The notes: generated by a model from the letters alone, not told the origin. Counted from the stretch's first letter, positions 8,656-17,525 are shown. The stretch: DNA of 64,000 bases from Clostridiales bacterium (GCA_017620475.1 JAFZQI010000028.1:1-64000), one strand, 5' to 3'. Made by a program: numbers and translations.

Positions 8656-9483
8656 TCAGACTAGAACCGTATACGCCGCATATCCGAAATATCCTGCCGC
8701 CGCTCCCGCTGCAAGCGCGATCCCGAGATACTTTGTTTTCTTTCCGTTCCCAATAGCGATCCTGGCTATAAGATAAACAAGAGCCGCTACAATAGAGGGA
8801 ATGATGCCGATTGCCGCGCAAAGGACAACCGCAAAAAGATCCGATGTGCGATAGGTCTTTTGCTTATCGTCTTTGAAATAGCGGCTCATATCTTTCGGGC
8901 TGTTGGTAATGATGACCGCCAGAAGAACCGCTACGATTCCGATTGCTAAAGAAGCCGGTACACTGATAAGCCAGTCTTTGATTTTTCCCTGGGGAATACC
9001 TGCTGCGATCTGTACCAGAATGTCGATCCCCAGCGCCAAAGAAAGCACATACATGGAAGAACCGGTATCTTTCATGATCATCATCTCGACAATGACGATG
9101 TTGATCATGATAAACATGGCACACAATTCGATAAACGGAAAAATGGTTTTTGCCGGATCCGACGGATCCAGGAACATAGACAAATGAGTAGCCGCCATCA
9201 CCATATATGCTAAAGCTGTAAGACTCTCGATCTTGATGTATCTCGATGATATCGGCGTTTTGCAGTAGCGGCATTTCCCGCCGAGGAAGAGCCAGCTGAA
9301 GATCGGAACCAGATCCAGAGCACCCAGTTCATGAGAACATGTCATGCACATAGAATGTCCTTTGACGATCGTCCGATGCTCCGGAATACGGTAGATACAA
9401 ACGTTTGTAAAACTGCCGATGACCGCTCCGAACATACCGGCAAACACGATATAGAGTATTGCTAAAACAACATTGGGATCCAT
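8656..9483 (-). CDS. pilD: Type IV prepilin peptidase (A24 family)
   Basis: A 275-residue polytopic membrane protein. The N-terminus has GSFTNVCIYRIP and two CxxC pairs (CMTC, CRYC), the zinc-binding cytoplasmic loop of N-methylating prepilin peptidases. Six to eight membrane spans follow. The enzyme would cut and methylate the pilins encoded across the divergent gap. The aspartates of the A24 site are not canonical: the usual GxGD is replaced by RTSD (before LFAVVLCAAIG), and the first site reads VEMMIMKDTGS, so assignment of the first Asp is unclear. ATG at 9483 has GGAGG about 10 bases upstream; a TTG at 9501 overlaps that ribosome site and is rejected. Divergent from pilB. Confidence 0.88.
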   Translation of the reverse strand: MDPNVVLAILYIVFAGMFGAVIGSFTNVCIYRIPEHRTIVKGHSMCMTCSHELGALDLVPIFSWLFLGGKCRYCKTPISSRYIKIESLTALAYMVMAATHLSMFLDPSDPAKTIFPFIELCAMFIMINIVIVEMMIMKDTGSSMYVLSLALGIDILVQIAAGIPQGKIKDWLISVPASLAIGIVAVLLAVIITNSPKDMSRYFKDDKQKTYRTSDLFAVVLCAAIGIIPSIVAALVYLIARIAIGNGKKTKYLGIALAAGAAAGYFGYAAYTVLV

Positions 9484-9729
9484 ACTTTCACTTTCCTCCA
9501 ATCCACCTCATAACAATATTATAAACACACGTGAAATGCAAATCACCTCTTCTTTTTTATTGTTTTTCTATCAAACTTTTTTGTACATTTTTTACAAAAT
9601 GTTCAGATTTAGTTGCAAAATGGCAGTTTTCCATGTATATTTATTGAGAAAAAGACGATAGTTTTGTATCGTGTTTGTAAGGGAAAGGGTTACAGGATAA
9701 TAACAGTTTCGCTCGAAAAATGAGCGAAA

Positions 9730-9759
9730 TTGTAATTTTTTGTTTACACTAGATACTAT
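9730..9759 (+). promoter_or_regulatory. Promoter of the pilBTCMNO operon
   Basis: TTGTAA (9730-9735), an 18-base spacer and TACTAT (9754-9759), leaving a leader of about 100 bases before pilB. An inverted repeat with 8-bp arms (9707-9729) touches the -35 and could be an operator. Confidence 0.55.
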
Positions 9760-9804
9760 ACAAGCACTGCCATTTGGGTGTACATTACTATTATCGACAT
9801 AAGG

Positions 9805-9838
9805 CTGAGGAGGGAGTCTTTCCGTCCTCGCATTTTTA
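9805..9838 (+). promoter_or_regulatory. Terminator-like hairpin in the pilB leader
   Basis: GAGGA (9807-9811) pairs with TCCTC (9825-9829), with an inner GGA/TCC helix, followed by GCATTTTT. It lies between promoter and start codon, so it could act as an attenuator or control element of the pilus operon. Confidence 0.4.
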
Positions 9839-9869
9839 ACTAAAACGTGCATCAATTTGGGAGGGTATG

Positions 9870-11546
9870 ATGAAACGATTAGGAGATATTCTTATCGACA
9901 GCGGCTTCCTGTCACAGGCAGAACTACAGGAGGCTCTGGAGGCTCAGCGTGCTTCAACAACCAAGAAGCGTCTCGGCGAAATCATCGTAGAAAAAGGTCT
10001 GCTTACCGAACTCGATATTCTTCGGGCGATTTCCAGTCAGTACGAACTCCCTATTATTGATCTTCAGCAGGTTGATATCGATCAGGAGGCCACCAAGGTC
10101 GTAACCGAGCAGTATTGCGAAGAGAACCTGATCATCCCGGTAGCTTTCGATGAAGGAAAGCTGGTTGTGGCGATTTATGACCCGCTGAATATTCTTGTTA
10201 CAGATGACCTCCGTTTCCGTACGGGAAACGATATCGTTACCCTTCTTGCTCCTAAGCAGCAGATCCTCGCTGCCATTAAGATGAACTATGGTAGAGAGGT
10301 AGCTAAGAAGGCTGCTGACGATCTCGCTGCTGACCTCGATATCGAGGATATGAAGAAACTCGGCGACGAGATCACCGATGAAGTCAACAACGCACCTGTA
10401 GTTAAACTCGTTAACTCTATGATCGAGTTTGCTATCCGTGCAAATTCTTCAGATATTCACATCGAGCCGATGGAAGATCGTGTTCGAGTCCGTATCCGTA
10501 TCGATGGTGTTCTCCAGGAAATCATGAGCAACCCGGTTGCTGCGAAAGACGCCATCATCACCCGTATTAAGATCCTTTCCGGTATGAACATTGCTGAGAA
10601 ACGTATTCCTCAGGACGGTCGTGTTCAGACATTGATCAACGGAAAACCGGTTGACATGCGTGTATCTATTCTCCCTACGGTACACGGTGAGAAGACCGTT
10701 ATCCGTATCCTTGCTAAGAACGATGCCAACCTGAACCGTAAATACCTCGGTATCAGCGAACACAATAATGAGATGATCGACAGGATCGTCAAAGTACCTC
10801 AGGGCGTGTGCTTGATCTCCGGACCTACCGGTTCCGGTAAAACCACAACGCTCTATACTCTTCTTTCCGAAAAGAACAGTCCCGAAACCAACATCGTAAC
10901 CGTTGAGGACCCGGTAGAAATTCAGATTCCCGGACTTAACCAGGTACAGGTAAATGTTAAAGCCGGTATGACATTCGCAAGCGGCCTCCGTTCTATCCTC
11001 CGTCAGGACCCGGATATCATCCTCGTCGGTGAGATCCGTGACGGTGAGACGGCTGAGATCGCAATGCGTGCTGCTATTACCGGTCACTTGGTATTCAGTA
11101 CCATCCACACCAACGATGCTGTTTCTTCCATCAACCGTTTGATCGATATGGGTATCGAGCCCTTCATGGTTTCCACCGCGTTGATCGGTGTTGTTGCACA
11201 GCGTCTCGTTCGCCGTATCTGCACCAACTGCCGTGAGGAATATACACCGGGACCGGATGAGGTTGAACTTCTGCATCTTAAGCCGGGACAGAAACTGTAC
11301 CGTGGTGCCGGTTGTTCCGAGTGTAACGAGAAGGGTTATAAGGGTCGTATCGCGATCCACGAAGTCGTCATCATGACAAAGAAGATGAGAGCATTGCTCG
11401 AGCGTCGTGCCGGTGAAGACGAGATGCGCGCTCTGGCCGTCTCCGAAGGCACACTTATGCTAGCCGATTCTGCTGCGCAGTTAGTATTGGAGGGTATTAC
11501 TACTGTGGCAGAGATGAGTAAAGTAACATATTCCATTGACGGTTAA
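9870..11546 (+). CDS. pilB: Type IV pilus assembly ATPase PilB
   Basis: A 558-residue hexameric extension ATPase that powers pilin polymerisation at the inner face of the membrane. Residues about 1-150 form the MshEN-type N-domain (LGDILIDSGFLSQAELQEAL, then a second copy-like helix set). The core has Walker A GPTGSGKTT near residue 318, the Asp box (VEDPVEIQIPGLNQVQVN), Walker B region (LRQDPDIILVGEIRDGETAEIA), His box (TGHLVFSTIHTNDA) and a tetracysteine zinc site (CTNC... CSEC). Two ATGs are adjacent (9867 and 9870); GGGAGG ends at 9864, so the second gives the more usual spacing of 5. First gene of the operon; pilT follows after 12 bases. Confidence 0.97.
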   Translation: MKRLGDILIDSGFLSQAELQEALEAQRASTTKKRLGEIIVEKGLLTELDILRAISSQYELPIIDLQQVDIDQEATKVVTEQYCEENLIIPVAFDEGKLVVAIYDPLNILVTDDLRFRTGNDIVTLLAPKQQILAAIKMNYGREVAKKAADDLAADLDIEDMKKLGDEITDEVNNAPVVKLVNSMIEFAIRANSSDIHIEPMEDRVRVRIRIDGVLQEIMSNPVAAKDAIITRIKILSGMNIAEKRIPQDGRVQTLINGKPVDMRVSILPTVHGEKTVIRILAKNDANLNRKYLGISEHNNEMIDRIVKVPQGVCLISGPTGSGKTTTLYTLLSEKNSPETNIVTVEDPVEIQIPGLNQVQVNVKAGMTFASGLRSILRQDPDIILVGEIRDGETAEIAMRAAITGHLVFSTIHTNDAVSSINRLIDMGIEPFMVSTALIGVVAQRLVRRICTNCREEYTPGPDEVELLHLKPGQKLYRGAGCSECNEKGYKGRIAIHEVVIMTKKMRALLERRAGEDEMRALAVSEGTLMLADSAAQLVLEGITTVAEMSKVTYSIDG

Positions 11547-11558
11547 GGAGGAAAGAAA

Positions 11559-12680
11559 GTGGAAGAATTTACATTAAGTATGGATGCCATTCTCACAGAG
11601 GCTGTTCGCCGCCAGGCGTCCGATACGCACATCACGGTTGGTCTCCCGCCGATGATCCGCGTACACGGTGAACTCATGCCCTTGAATTCCAACATCTTGA
11701 CACAGAGCGATACCGAGTATCTGTGCAAATCCATGTTGGACAAGTCCAGACAGCAGTACCTCAACGAACGTGGTGAGATCGACTTCTCATACGTAGTTAA
11801 GGATTACAGCCGTTTCCGCTGCAACGTATTTAAGCAGCGCGGAAGCTATACGCTGGCTGCCCGTACTATCACCACGGAGATTCCGACTTGTGAGCGTCTT
11901 GGTCTTCCTGAACTGTTTAAAGATCTTGCACTCAAGCCGCGTGGATTGATCCTTGTTACCGGTCCTACGGGTTCCGGTAAGTCCACAACACTGGCCGCCA
12001 TGGTCGGTCACATCAACCAGAACCGCCGTTGCCATGTTCTCACACTGGAAGAGCCGATCGAGTATCTGCATCGCCATGGTGAGTCCATGATCAACCAGCG
12101 CGAAGTTCATGAGGATACCCTTTCCTTCGCCAATGCTCTCCGTGCTGCCCTCCGTGAAGATCCGGATGTTATCATGGTTGGTGAGATGCGTGACCTGGAT
12201 ACGATCAGTACCGCGATCACCGCATCAGAAACAGGTCACTTGGTTATGTCTACCCTTCACACCAGTGGCGCAGCTGACACCATCAACCGTGTAATCGACG
12301 TATTCCCTCCGCATCAGCAGGATCAGATCCGTGTTCAGCTTGGTACCGTTCTGGTAGCCGTTATTTCTCAGACACTTCTTCCTCGTGCAGATGGTTCCGG
12401 ACGTATTGCGGCATTCGAGATCCTCATCGCCAACGATGCTGTCCGTAACCTGATCCGTGAAGGAAAAACATATCAGATTGATAACACCATCGCGACGAAC
12501 CTGAAGATGGGAATGTGTTCTTTGGATTACTACCTCGCCGAGCTCACCAAGAAAGGGCTCATCACCCGTGAGACAGCAATCTCCAGATGCAAGGACCCGG
12601 ACGAGTATCGTCGTTACCTGGCAGCAGCCGGTACTGCAAACTCTGTTTCAAGCGGGCTGTTTAGTTCACTTGAATACTAA
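11559..12680 (+). CDS. pilT: Type IV pilus retraction ATPase PilT
   Basis: A 373-residue retraction motor. Visible motifs: ASDTHITVGLPPMIRVHG near the N-terminus, Walker A GPTGSGKST near residue 134, Asp box (LEEPIEYLH), Walker B (LREDPDVIMVGEMRDLDT), His box (GHLVMSTLHTSGA) and the C-terminal helix region with LITRETAISRCKDP. The normal PilT AIRNLIREGK segment appears as AVRNLIREGK. GTG start at 11559 with AGGAGG seven bases upstream. Presence of PilT means the pili can retract, as needed for twitching, DNA uptake or surface sensing. Confidence 0.96.
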   Translation: MEEFTLSMDAILTEAVRRQASDTHITVGLPPMIRVHGELMPLNSNILTQSDTEYLCKSMLDKSRQQYLNERGEIDFSYVVKDYSRFRCNVFKQRGSYTLAARTITTEIPTCERLGLPELFKDLALKPRGLILVTGPTGSGKSTTLAAMVGHINQNRRCHVLTLEEPIEYLHRHGESMINQREVHEDTLSFANALRAALREDPDVIMVGEMRDLDTISTAITASETGHLVMSTLHTSGAADTINRVIDVFPPHQQDQIRVQLGTVLVAVISQTLLPRADGSGRIAAFEILIANDAVRNLIREGKTYQIDNTIATNLKMGMCSLDYYLAELTKKGLITRETAISRCKDPDEYRRYLAAAGTANSVSSGLFSSLEY

Positions 12681-12711
12681 TAGATAGAAAAGAAAGAAGG
12701 AGGTTTGCTTC

Positions 12712-13920
12712 ATGCCAAATTTCAAATATGAAGTAGTCGATGCAGCTGGTCGTTCGAGCAAAGGCATTATTGAAGCGGCAACAATCGGTGACGCTTCAAA
12801 GATGTTGCGTGCGGATGGTCGTTACATCGCTTCACTCGAGCAGGATTCTGGTTCCAGTATTCTCTCGATGAACATTGGAAGCCCGAAGCTTAAGACGAAG
12901 GATCTGATGATCATCACCAGACAGCTCTCTTCCCTTCTGAGTGCCGGTATTACCGTTATCCGTTCTTTGGATATGTTGTATCAGCAGTTGGAAAGTAAGA
13001 AGGCTAAGGCGTGCATCGGCTCGGTTTACGAGTCCATCCAGGCAGGTAAAACTTTGTCCGAAGCGTTCCGCGATCAGGCCAAGGCTCTCCCGCCTATCAT
13101 GGTTTCCATGATCTCCGCCGGTGAAGAATCCGGACGTCTGGACGAGGTTATGAACCGTCTCGCGATGCACTTCGAAAAAGAGCAGAAAATGAAGAACAAA
13201 GTTGCAGCCGCCATGGTTTACCCGATCATCCTCGCAGTAGTTACCTTGGGTATTACGGTCGGACTTATGACATTGATCGTTCCTCGTTTTGCTCAGACCC
13301 TGAATGACCTCGGTGGTGAGCTCCCGGGTCTGACCAAAGCCGTTATGAGTTTCAGTAATAGCCTCGTAAATTACTGGTATGTGTACATCGCCGTTATTCT
13401 GGGTGTTGTAGTCGGCTTCCGACTCTTCGTTCATTCAGAGAAAGGATCAATGGCCTGGGCGAAGTTCACACTCAAAGTGCCTGTAGTTGGTAAAGCGAAC
13501 AAGGCAACCGCTGCCGCCCGCTTTACAAGAACGATGGCAACATTGCTCCGAAGCGGTATCAGCGTATTGGATTCCATGGAGATCACAAGTCATACACTTG
13601 GTAACAAGTGGCTTGAGTCCCAGCTTTTCGAATCAAGAAATGAGATCCGTAAGGGTTCTTCCGTTTCCCGTTCTATCCGCGGAATCAAAGAGTTCCCTCC
13701 TATGATCTACGCAATGACCGCCATTGGTGAAGAGTCCGGTTCTCTGGATAGTATCCTTGATAAGGCCGCTGACTTCTTCGAAGATGAGGCCGATGCTGCA
13801 ACCGCCAAGATGACAGCAGCTATGGAACCTCTCATGATCGTTGTCATGGCAGGTGTCGTACTTCTCATCGTTGGTGCATGCGGCTTGCCGATCCTGACAA
13901 TGACCAAGAGCATTATGTGA
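12712..13920 (+). CDS. pilC: Type IV pilus inner-membrane platform protein PilC
   Basis: A 402-residue T2SF/PilC protein: an N-terminal FKYEVVDAAGRSSKGIIEA segment, then two repeated cytoplasmic helical domains, each with the family signature (LLSAGITVIRSLDML...; LLRSGISVLDSMEIT...) and an (I)SAGEESGRLDEV / IGEESGSLDSIL motif, with membrane spans near residues 165-190, 215-240 and 375-398. It couples the PilB and PilT motors to pilin in the membrane. AAGGAGG lies eight bases before the ATG. Confidence 0.96.
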   Translation: MPNFKYEVVDAAGRSSKGIIEAATIGDASKMLRADGRYIASLEQDSGSSILSMNIGSPKLKTKDLMIITRQLSSLLSAGITVIRSLDMLYQQLESKKAKACIGSVYESIQAGKTLSEAFRDQAKALPPIMVSMISAGEESGRLDEVMNRLAMHFEKEQKMKNKVAAAMVYPIILAVVTLGITVGLMTLIVPRFAQTLNDLGGELPGLTKAVMSFSNSLVNYWYVYIAVILGVVVGFRLFVHSEKGSMAWAKFTLKVPVVGKANKATAAARFTRTMATLLRSGISVLDSMEITSHTLGNKWLESQLFESRNEIRKGSSVSRSIRGIKEFPPMIYAMTAIGEESGSLDSILDKAADFFEDEADAATAKMTAAMEPLMIVVMAGVVLLIVGACGLPILTMTKSIM

Positions 13921-13944
13921 CGATAACTCGAAAGGAGAAAAATT

Positions 13945-15063
13945 ATGGCTTTTGTAACTGGAAGCAGCAGAGAGATATCGATTGACGTCTCCAGCTCAAA
14001 CATGAAAATGGTACTCGGCGGCTACAACCGCAAGACGGGGGTAGTTTCGATCGAGAAATTCGGTCTGATCCCTCTCGAGTCCGACACGATCTCTGACGGC
14101 GTAGTTGCCGATCAGTTCGGCGTAGTAATGGCGCTGAAGAATGCTCTTGCTAAGAGTAACATTCAGGACAAGCGTGCAGTACTCACCGTTGAAGGAAGCT
14201 ACCTTCATACGAGAGACCTTGAACTCCCGGCAGTAAAGGGTGATCAGCTCCGTGATATGGTTCGCTATGAGATCCTCGGTCAGGGCACGAACAACCGTGA
14301 CATGATCGTAGAATACATTATTTATGATAAGGTTCTTGATGAAGAGACCAAGCAGCAGAAGTACAAAGTTCGTGCAACCGCTATTCCGAAGGATGTTGCG
14401 AATGACTTCCGTGAACTGATGAAGACAAGTTCCCTCGTTCCGGTAGCACTGGATGTTAACCCGAACGCGATCCGTAAGCTCTTTAAGGGTGGTACGATCA
14501 ACGGAACAACAAACATCAATTCCAATACCCTGCTTCTCATCGAACTGTCCTCGAAGACAACGAACATCACCGTTCTTGACAAGGGATTCCCGGTACTGAC
14601 CAGAAGACTTCAGTTCGGTCACTCTAACATCCGTCAGGTTGCCGAGACAGTTAAGAAAGTTCAGGGCAACTCCGCGAATAAGTCTTCCATCCTCACCCGC
14701 CGTCTTCAGGTGGTTAAGGGCGAAGGCATCTCCTCTGTGGATGTTGCTGATATCGATGTATGGCACGAGACAGTTAAGGATGAGCCTTCTCTGAACGGTG
14801 CAGTTTCTGCTTACTTCAAGAGCTTGACTGATGCCATCTCAAGAACAGCTCAGTTCTCGATTTCCAAGTATCATCTGGACGCCATCAGCACATGCTTCCT
14901 CTATGGATCCGGTGCAAGATACAGAAAGATGGACAAAGAGCTTGCCCGTCAGCTGGGTACACAGGTTGAGGTTCTGGGTTCTCTGAATACGGTTCAGGGT
15001 CCGAAGGACTTCATTCTTAGCGACTATGTGAATGCGTGCGGCGCACTCATTCGTGAAAACTGA
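13945..15063 (+). CDS. pilM: Type IV pilus assembly protein PilM (actin-like)
   Basis: A 372-residue actin-fold protein (PilM/FtsA-like) of the cytoplasmic pilus ring. It starts with SSREISIDVSSSNMKMVLGGY (phosphate-1 loop), has LLLIELSSKTTNITVLDKG (phosphate-2) and ends with an adenosine-type GSGARYRKMDKELARQLG segment followed by VNACGALIREN. In model systems PilM binds the N-terminus of PilN; here the next gene encodes the PilN-like protein. AAAGGAG precedes the ATG; 24 bases after pilC. Confidence 0.9.
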   Translation: MAFVTGSSREISIDVSSSNMKMVLGGYNRKTGVVSIEKFGLIPLESDTISDGVVADQFGVVMALKNALAKSNIQDKRAVLTVEGSYLHTRDLELPAVKGDQLRDMVRYEILGQGTNNRDMIVEYIIYDKVLDEETKQQKYKVRATAIPKDVANDFRELMKTSSLVPVALDVNPNAIRKLFKGGTINGTTNINSNTLLLIELSSKTTNITVLDKGFPVLTRRLQFGHSNIRQVAETVKKVQGNSANKSSILTRRLQVVKGEGISSVDVADIDVWHETVKDEPSLNGAVSAYFKSLTDAISRTAQFSISKYHLDAISTCFLYGSGARYRKMDKELARQLGTQVEVLGSLNTVQGPKDFILSDYVNACGALIREN

Positions 15064-15077
15064 AAGGAGGCGAGATT

Positions 15078-15989
15078 ATGAGTTTTGCAAAATCAAAAAA
15101 TGACTTTTCAAAAAAAGACATGAACTTCTTTTCAGAGTTCAGTTCTGCTGCATCTCAACAGATTTCGTCAGCATTCCCTATTTTCCTGATTGCGACAGTA
15201 GCGATCCTTGTGATTACACTCCTTGTTTGGATCATCTGCGGTATTCAGGTAATGAAGACACAGGACAAGATCAACGACCTGAAAGCTACCATGGCTTCTG
15301 CAGACTATCAGGCACGTCTTGCTGCTAAAGATCAGTCCCAGGCAGAGGTTGAAGAACTGAAGTCTTACTTCTACGTTCTTTCTTCCCTGGATGCTAAGGT
15401 TTCCGGAAAGAATACTTCCGCTGTTGAAACACTCACAACAGTCGTAAGCGTTCTTCCTGACGATACGATTTTGACATTCTACCAGGATACAGACGGAACA
15501 GTTGATATCCAGGGCCAGTGCCTCAATCGTGAATCCGCCTACAATTATCTCAACCTTCTGAAGGAGAAGGACATCTTCAGTTTCATCGAAGAAGAGATCA
15601 AGGCGATCGATCCTGTTGCGGATCTTCAGTACAAGAAAGAAACCCTTATGTTTGGTACGATGCAGTATAATTTCGCATTCACCTGCACCTTGAAGGGACA
15701 CTACACCTTATCCTGGGCTTCGTTCATTGACGGTACGGTTCCTACACCGCTTACCAACCTCCGCACTCAGACTTTCAGCGCCGGTTCTGATTTCAAACTT
15801 CCGGATATTGCCACATATTCTGAGAATGGCGTGAACTACACCCTGACTAACATTAAGGTTAACGGAACAGCCGTTTCACCGGAACAGCTGCAGGAAGCAA
15901 TTAACAATAATGCTTATGCCGGTAAGGTTTCTTCCACAATGAATATTGAATTTATGTACAAGGTTGCTGAAGAAGGAGGTGAGTCCTGA
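15078..15989 (+). CDS. pilN: PilN-like pilus alignment protein
   Basis: A 303-residue bitopic protein: about 32 cytoplasmic residues, one membrane span at about 33-57, a coiled-coil segment (IQVMKTQDKINDLKATMA...) and an extracytoplasmic fold with SVLPDDTILTFYQDTDGTVDIQGQCLNRESAYNYLNLL, the PilN-type ferredoxin-like core. It is about 100 residues longer than usual PilN, with an extra C-terminal beta-rich domain. Function by position between pilM and pilO. The stop overlaps the next start (TGATG). Confidence 0.78.
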   Translation: MSFAKSKNDFSKKDMNFFSEFSSAASQQISSAFPIFLIATVAILVITLLVWIICGIQVMKTQDKINDLKATMASADYQARLAAKDQSQAEVEELKSYFYVLSSLDAKVSGKNTSAVETLTTVVSVLPDDTILTFYQDTDGTVDIQGQCLNRESAYNYLNLLKEKDIFSFIEEEIKAIDPVADLQYKKETLMFGTMQYNFAFTCTLKGHYTLSWASFIDGTVPTPLTNLRTQTFSAGSDFKLPDIATYSENGVNYTLTNIKVNGTAVSPEQLQEAINNNAYAGKVSSTMNIEFMYKVAEEGGES

Positions 15990-17155
15990 TGAAAAACTCT
16001 GGCGGTAAAGATACACTGTTACTGTTTGTCGTTCTTCTTCTGGCTCTCGGTGCCGTATGCTACATCTTCATTATTAAGAAGAATGTAGACAAGCTGCACG
16101 AAGTAAAAAATGAACTTGCTGTTGTTGAACAGGAGAAGGCTAAGAATGATGCCATCATCCAACAAGCTCAGGAACTCGATGCTCAGCGTGAGAATCTGAA
16201 GAACCAGATTCAGACACTCGAGACGAAGCTTCCCCCGGAACTCTACACAAGTGCTATTCAGAGAAAACTCTATAAGCATTTCGAGGATGCCGGTATTCCC
16301 TTCATCGTTGAAGTTTCGAATACTGCCCTTTCCTACGACACCGTTACACTTCCGGGAGGTTCACCTAGCCCGAACCGTGTTAAGACATCCAGATATATCG
16401 TACAGGTTTCCGGTACTGATGGATGGCTTCTGACACATGACGAAGGAGACGATATTCCGTATACCGTATTCTATACACAGCTTAAGATTCCTTCCAGCCA
16501 GGCTAATGTCCCTGTAAATAAGGAAGCTCAGGAATATGGTCATGATAGTGCAAACGAATTCAGAAGTGAAACGTATGTTGGTTATGAGCAGTTTGTAACC
16601 GCTCTGAAGAAGATCCAGTCTGATGCTCCGGACTACGTTAAGATCGCTGACATTCAGATCGAAGATACGAAGCAGGGTTTCTGCTACTATACAGTTGGTG
16701 TAGATGTATATGCTTATGAATTGATCGATCGTATTTCCGCAGCACCTACAGATATGAACTACATGACATGGGTTGGCGCTCAGAACATTGCAACCGGCGG
16801 TCTGGTAGGTCTTCCGAACTACTTCGTGATCGATACACCGAACTACAAAGTTCCTACGTCTTCTCCTCTGTATGGACACTACATTTCCTTCACACAGTTT
16901 GACTTTGCTGTAACACGTCCGTTCGCAGCTTGGAATCACTGGGGTTATGAGTGGATCAATCTTGATGTTACTTTGTCTGAGATCGCTGATCTTGATCCTG
17001 AGCTCGCATCGCTCAAGTTTAAGTATTCGCTCGGTATGATGTCTTATGAAGATTACAACAAGGCTGTAGCGGATTATAACAAGACGATCCAGGACAATGG
17101 TGGTGTGGTTGATGCAAGTCTCCTTGAGCAGCCTCAGCAGACACCGGCTTCGTAA
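15989..17155 (+). CDS. pilO: PilO-like pilus alignment protein
   Basis: A 388-residue bitopic protein: a membrane span at about residues 8-27, a long coiled coil at about 30-80 (KNVDKLHEVKNELAVVEQEKAKN...), then an extracytoplasmic domain, with a proline-rich, flexible C-terminus. The layout is that of PilO, which pairs with PilN. It is nearly twice the usual PilO length, with an additional C-terminal half of unknown fold. Coupled to the PilN-like gene by a 1-base overlap and closed by a hairpin 34 bases downstream. Confidence 0.75.
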   Translation: MKNSGGKDTLLLFVVLLLALGAVCYIFIIKKNVDKLHEVKNELAVVEQEKAKNDAIIQQAQELDAQRENLKNQIQTLETKLPPELYTSAIQRKLYKHFEDAGIPFIVEVSNTALSYDTVTLPGGSPSPNRVKTSRYIVQVSGTDGWLLTHDEGDDIPYTVFYTQLKIPSSQANVPVNKEAQEYGHDSANEFRSETYVGYEQFVTALKKIQSDAPDYVKIADIQIEDTKQGFCYYTVGVDVYAYELIDRISAAPTDMNYMTWVGAQNIATGGLVGLPNYFVIDTPNYKVPTSSPLYGHYISFTQFDFAVTRPFAAWNHWGYEWINLDVTLSEIADLDPELASLKFKYSLGMMSYEDYNKAVADYNKTIQDNGGVVDASLLEQPQQTPAS

Positions 17156-17188
17156 TCTATATATAGATATATAAGAAGTTGAACGATA

Positions 17189-17214
17189 GAGGACCACACT
17201 TTCGTGTGGTCCTC
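17189..17214 (+). terminator. Hairpin terminator after pilO
   Basis: GAGGACCACAC pairs with GTGTGGTCCTC around a TTTC loop. The tail is only moderately T-rich (TTCACATTTC), so termination may be partial. Confidence 0.7.
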
Positions 17215-17230
17215 TTCACATTTCTTCACA
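17215..17230. promoter_or_regulatory. TTCACA-N4-TTCACA box, copy 1
   Basis: TTCACATTTCTTCACA. The identical 16-mer occurs at 22054-22069. It ends 24 bases before the -35 of the promoter at 17255. A direct repeat of 6-mers with a 10-base period is the usual target shape of OmpR-type response regulators. Confidence 0.4.
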
Positions 17231-17254
17231 ATTCACACTTCTCAATATTTATTA

Positions 17255-17284
17255 TTCACATCAGGCCGGGTCACATGATATAAT
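17255..17284 (+). promoter_or_regulatory. Promoter upstream of the small leader ORF
   Basis: TTCACA (17255-17260), an 18-base spacer, TATAAT (17279-17284). It would transcribe the 37-codon ORF at 17371 and could read into the pilin gene. Confidence 0.45.
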
Positions 17285-17370
17285 GAGCTCATCCTTATTG
17301 AATAACGCCTGATTTCAGCCATTTGGGCAATGAATCGATGTGATGGAAGTTATCAAAAAGGAGCTTGATC

Positions 17371-17484
17371 ATGACCGGATTCTCCCCCAAAAAAGATACG
17401 GATTCATGGTCTAAACAAATTTTTTCACAAAATTGTGAAGAAATTTCAAAATTGCTATTGCATTTTCAAAATCACCTGTTATAA
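17371..17484 (+). CDS. Possible 37-residue small protein or leader peptide
   Basis: ATG at 17371 has AAGGAG with a 7-base spacing and lies about 85 bases after a good promoter. The product begins MTGFSPKKDTDSWSKQ and ends in an amphipathic segment (EEISKLLLHFQNHLL). Its 3' end overlaps the pilin promoter at 17458-17485, so its translation or transcription could affect pilin expression. No similarity is recognised; it may be a chance ORF with a chance ribosome site. Confidence 0.35.
   Translation: MTGFSPKKDTDSWSKQIFSQNCEEISKLLLHFQNHLL
17424..17449. promoter_or_regulatory. Palindrome and TGTGAA box before the pilin promoter
   Basis: TTCACAA / TTGTGAA arms around AA (17424-17439). From 17434 the sequence TGTGAAGAAATTTCAA matches 14 of 16 bases of the reverse complement of the box at 17215 and 22054. 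It lies 18 bases (from the palindrome) before the -35. Confidence 0.4.
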
Positions 17485-17485
17485 T
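17458..17485 (+). promoter_or_regulatory. Promoter of the first pilin gene
   Basis: TTGCAT (17458-17463), a 16-base spacer and a perfect TATAAT (17480-17485), 40 bases before the ATG. Confidence 0.7.
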
Positions 17486-17525
17486 GTAATTACAAACTCA
17501 ATAAAACATTTAGGAGGAACTTATT

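Larger units (their letters stand above)
9484..9869. other. Divergent control region between prepilin peptidase and pilB
   Basis: 386 bases without a gene. It is AT-rich on the peptidase side. It holds an inverted repeat TTTCGCTC / GAGCGAAA (9707-9729) that abuts the pilB -35, the pilB promoter and a terminator-like leader hairpin, listed separately. No known riboswitch class is recognisable. Confidence 0.6.
17156..17525 (+). other. Control region between pilO and the first pilin
   Basis: 370 bases holding the pilO terminator, a TTCACA repeat box, a promoter, a possible 37-codon ORF and the pilin promoter, each listed separately. The TTCACA word recurs here at 17215, 17225, 17255 and 17425. 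Confidence 0.6.

Noticed and set aside
9760-9866. c-di-GMP riboswitch in the pilB leader
   Set aside because: The conserved cores of the known classes are not recognisable; only a simple hairpin is seen.
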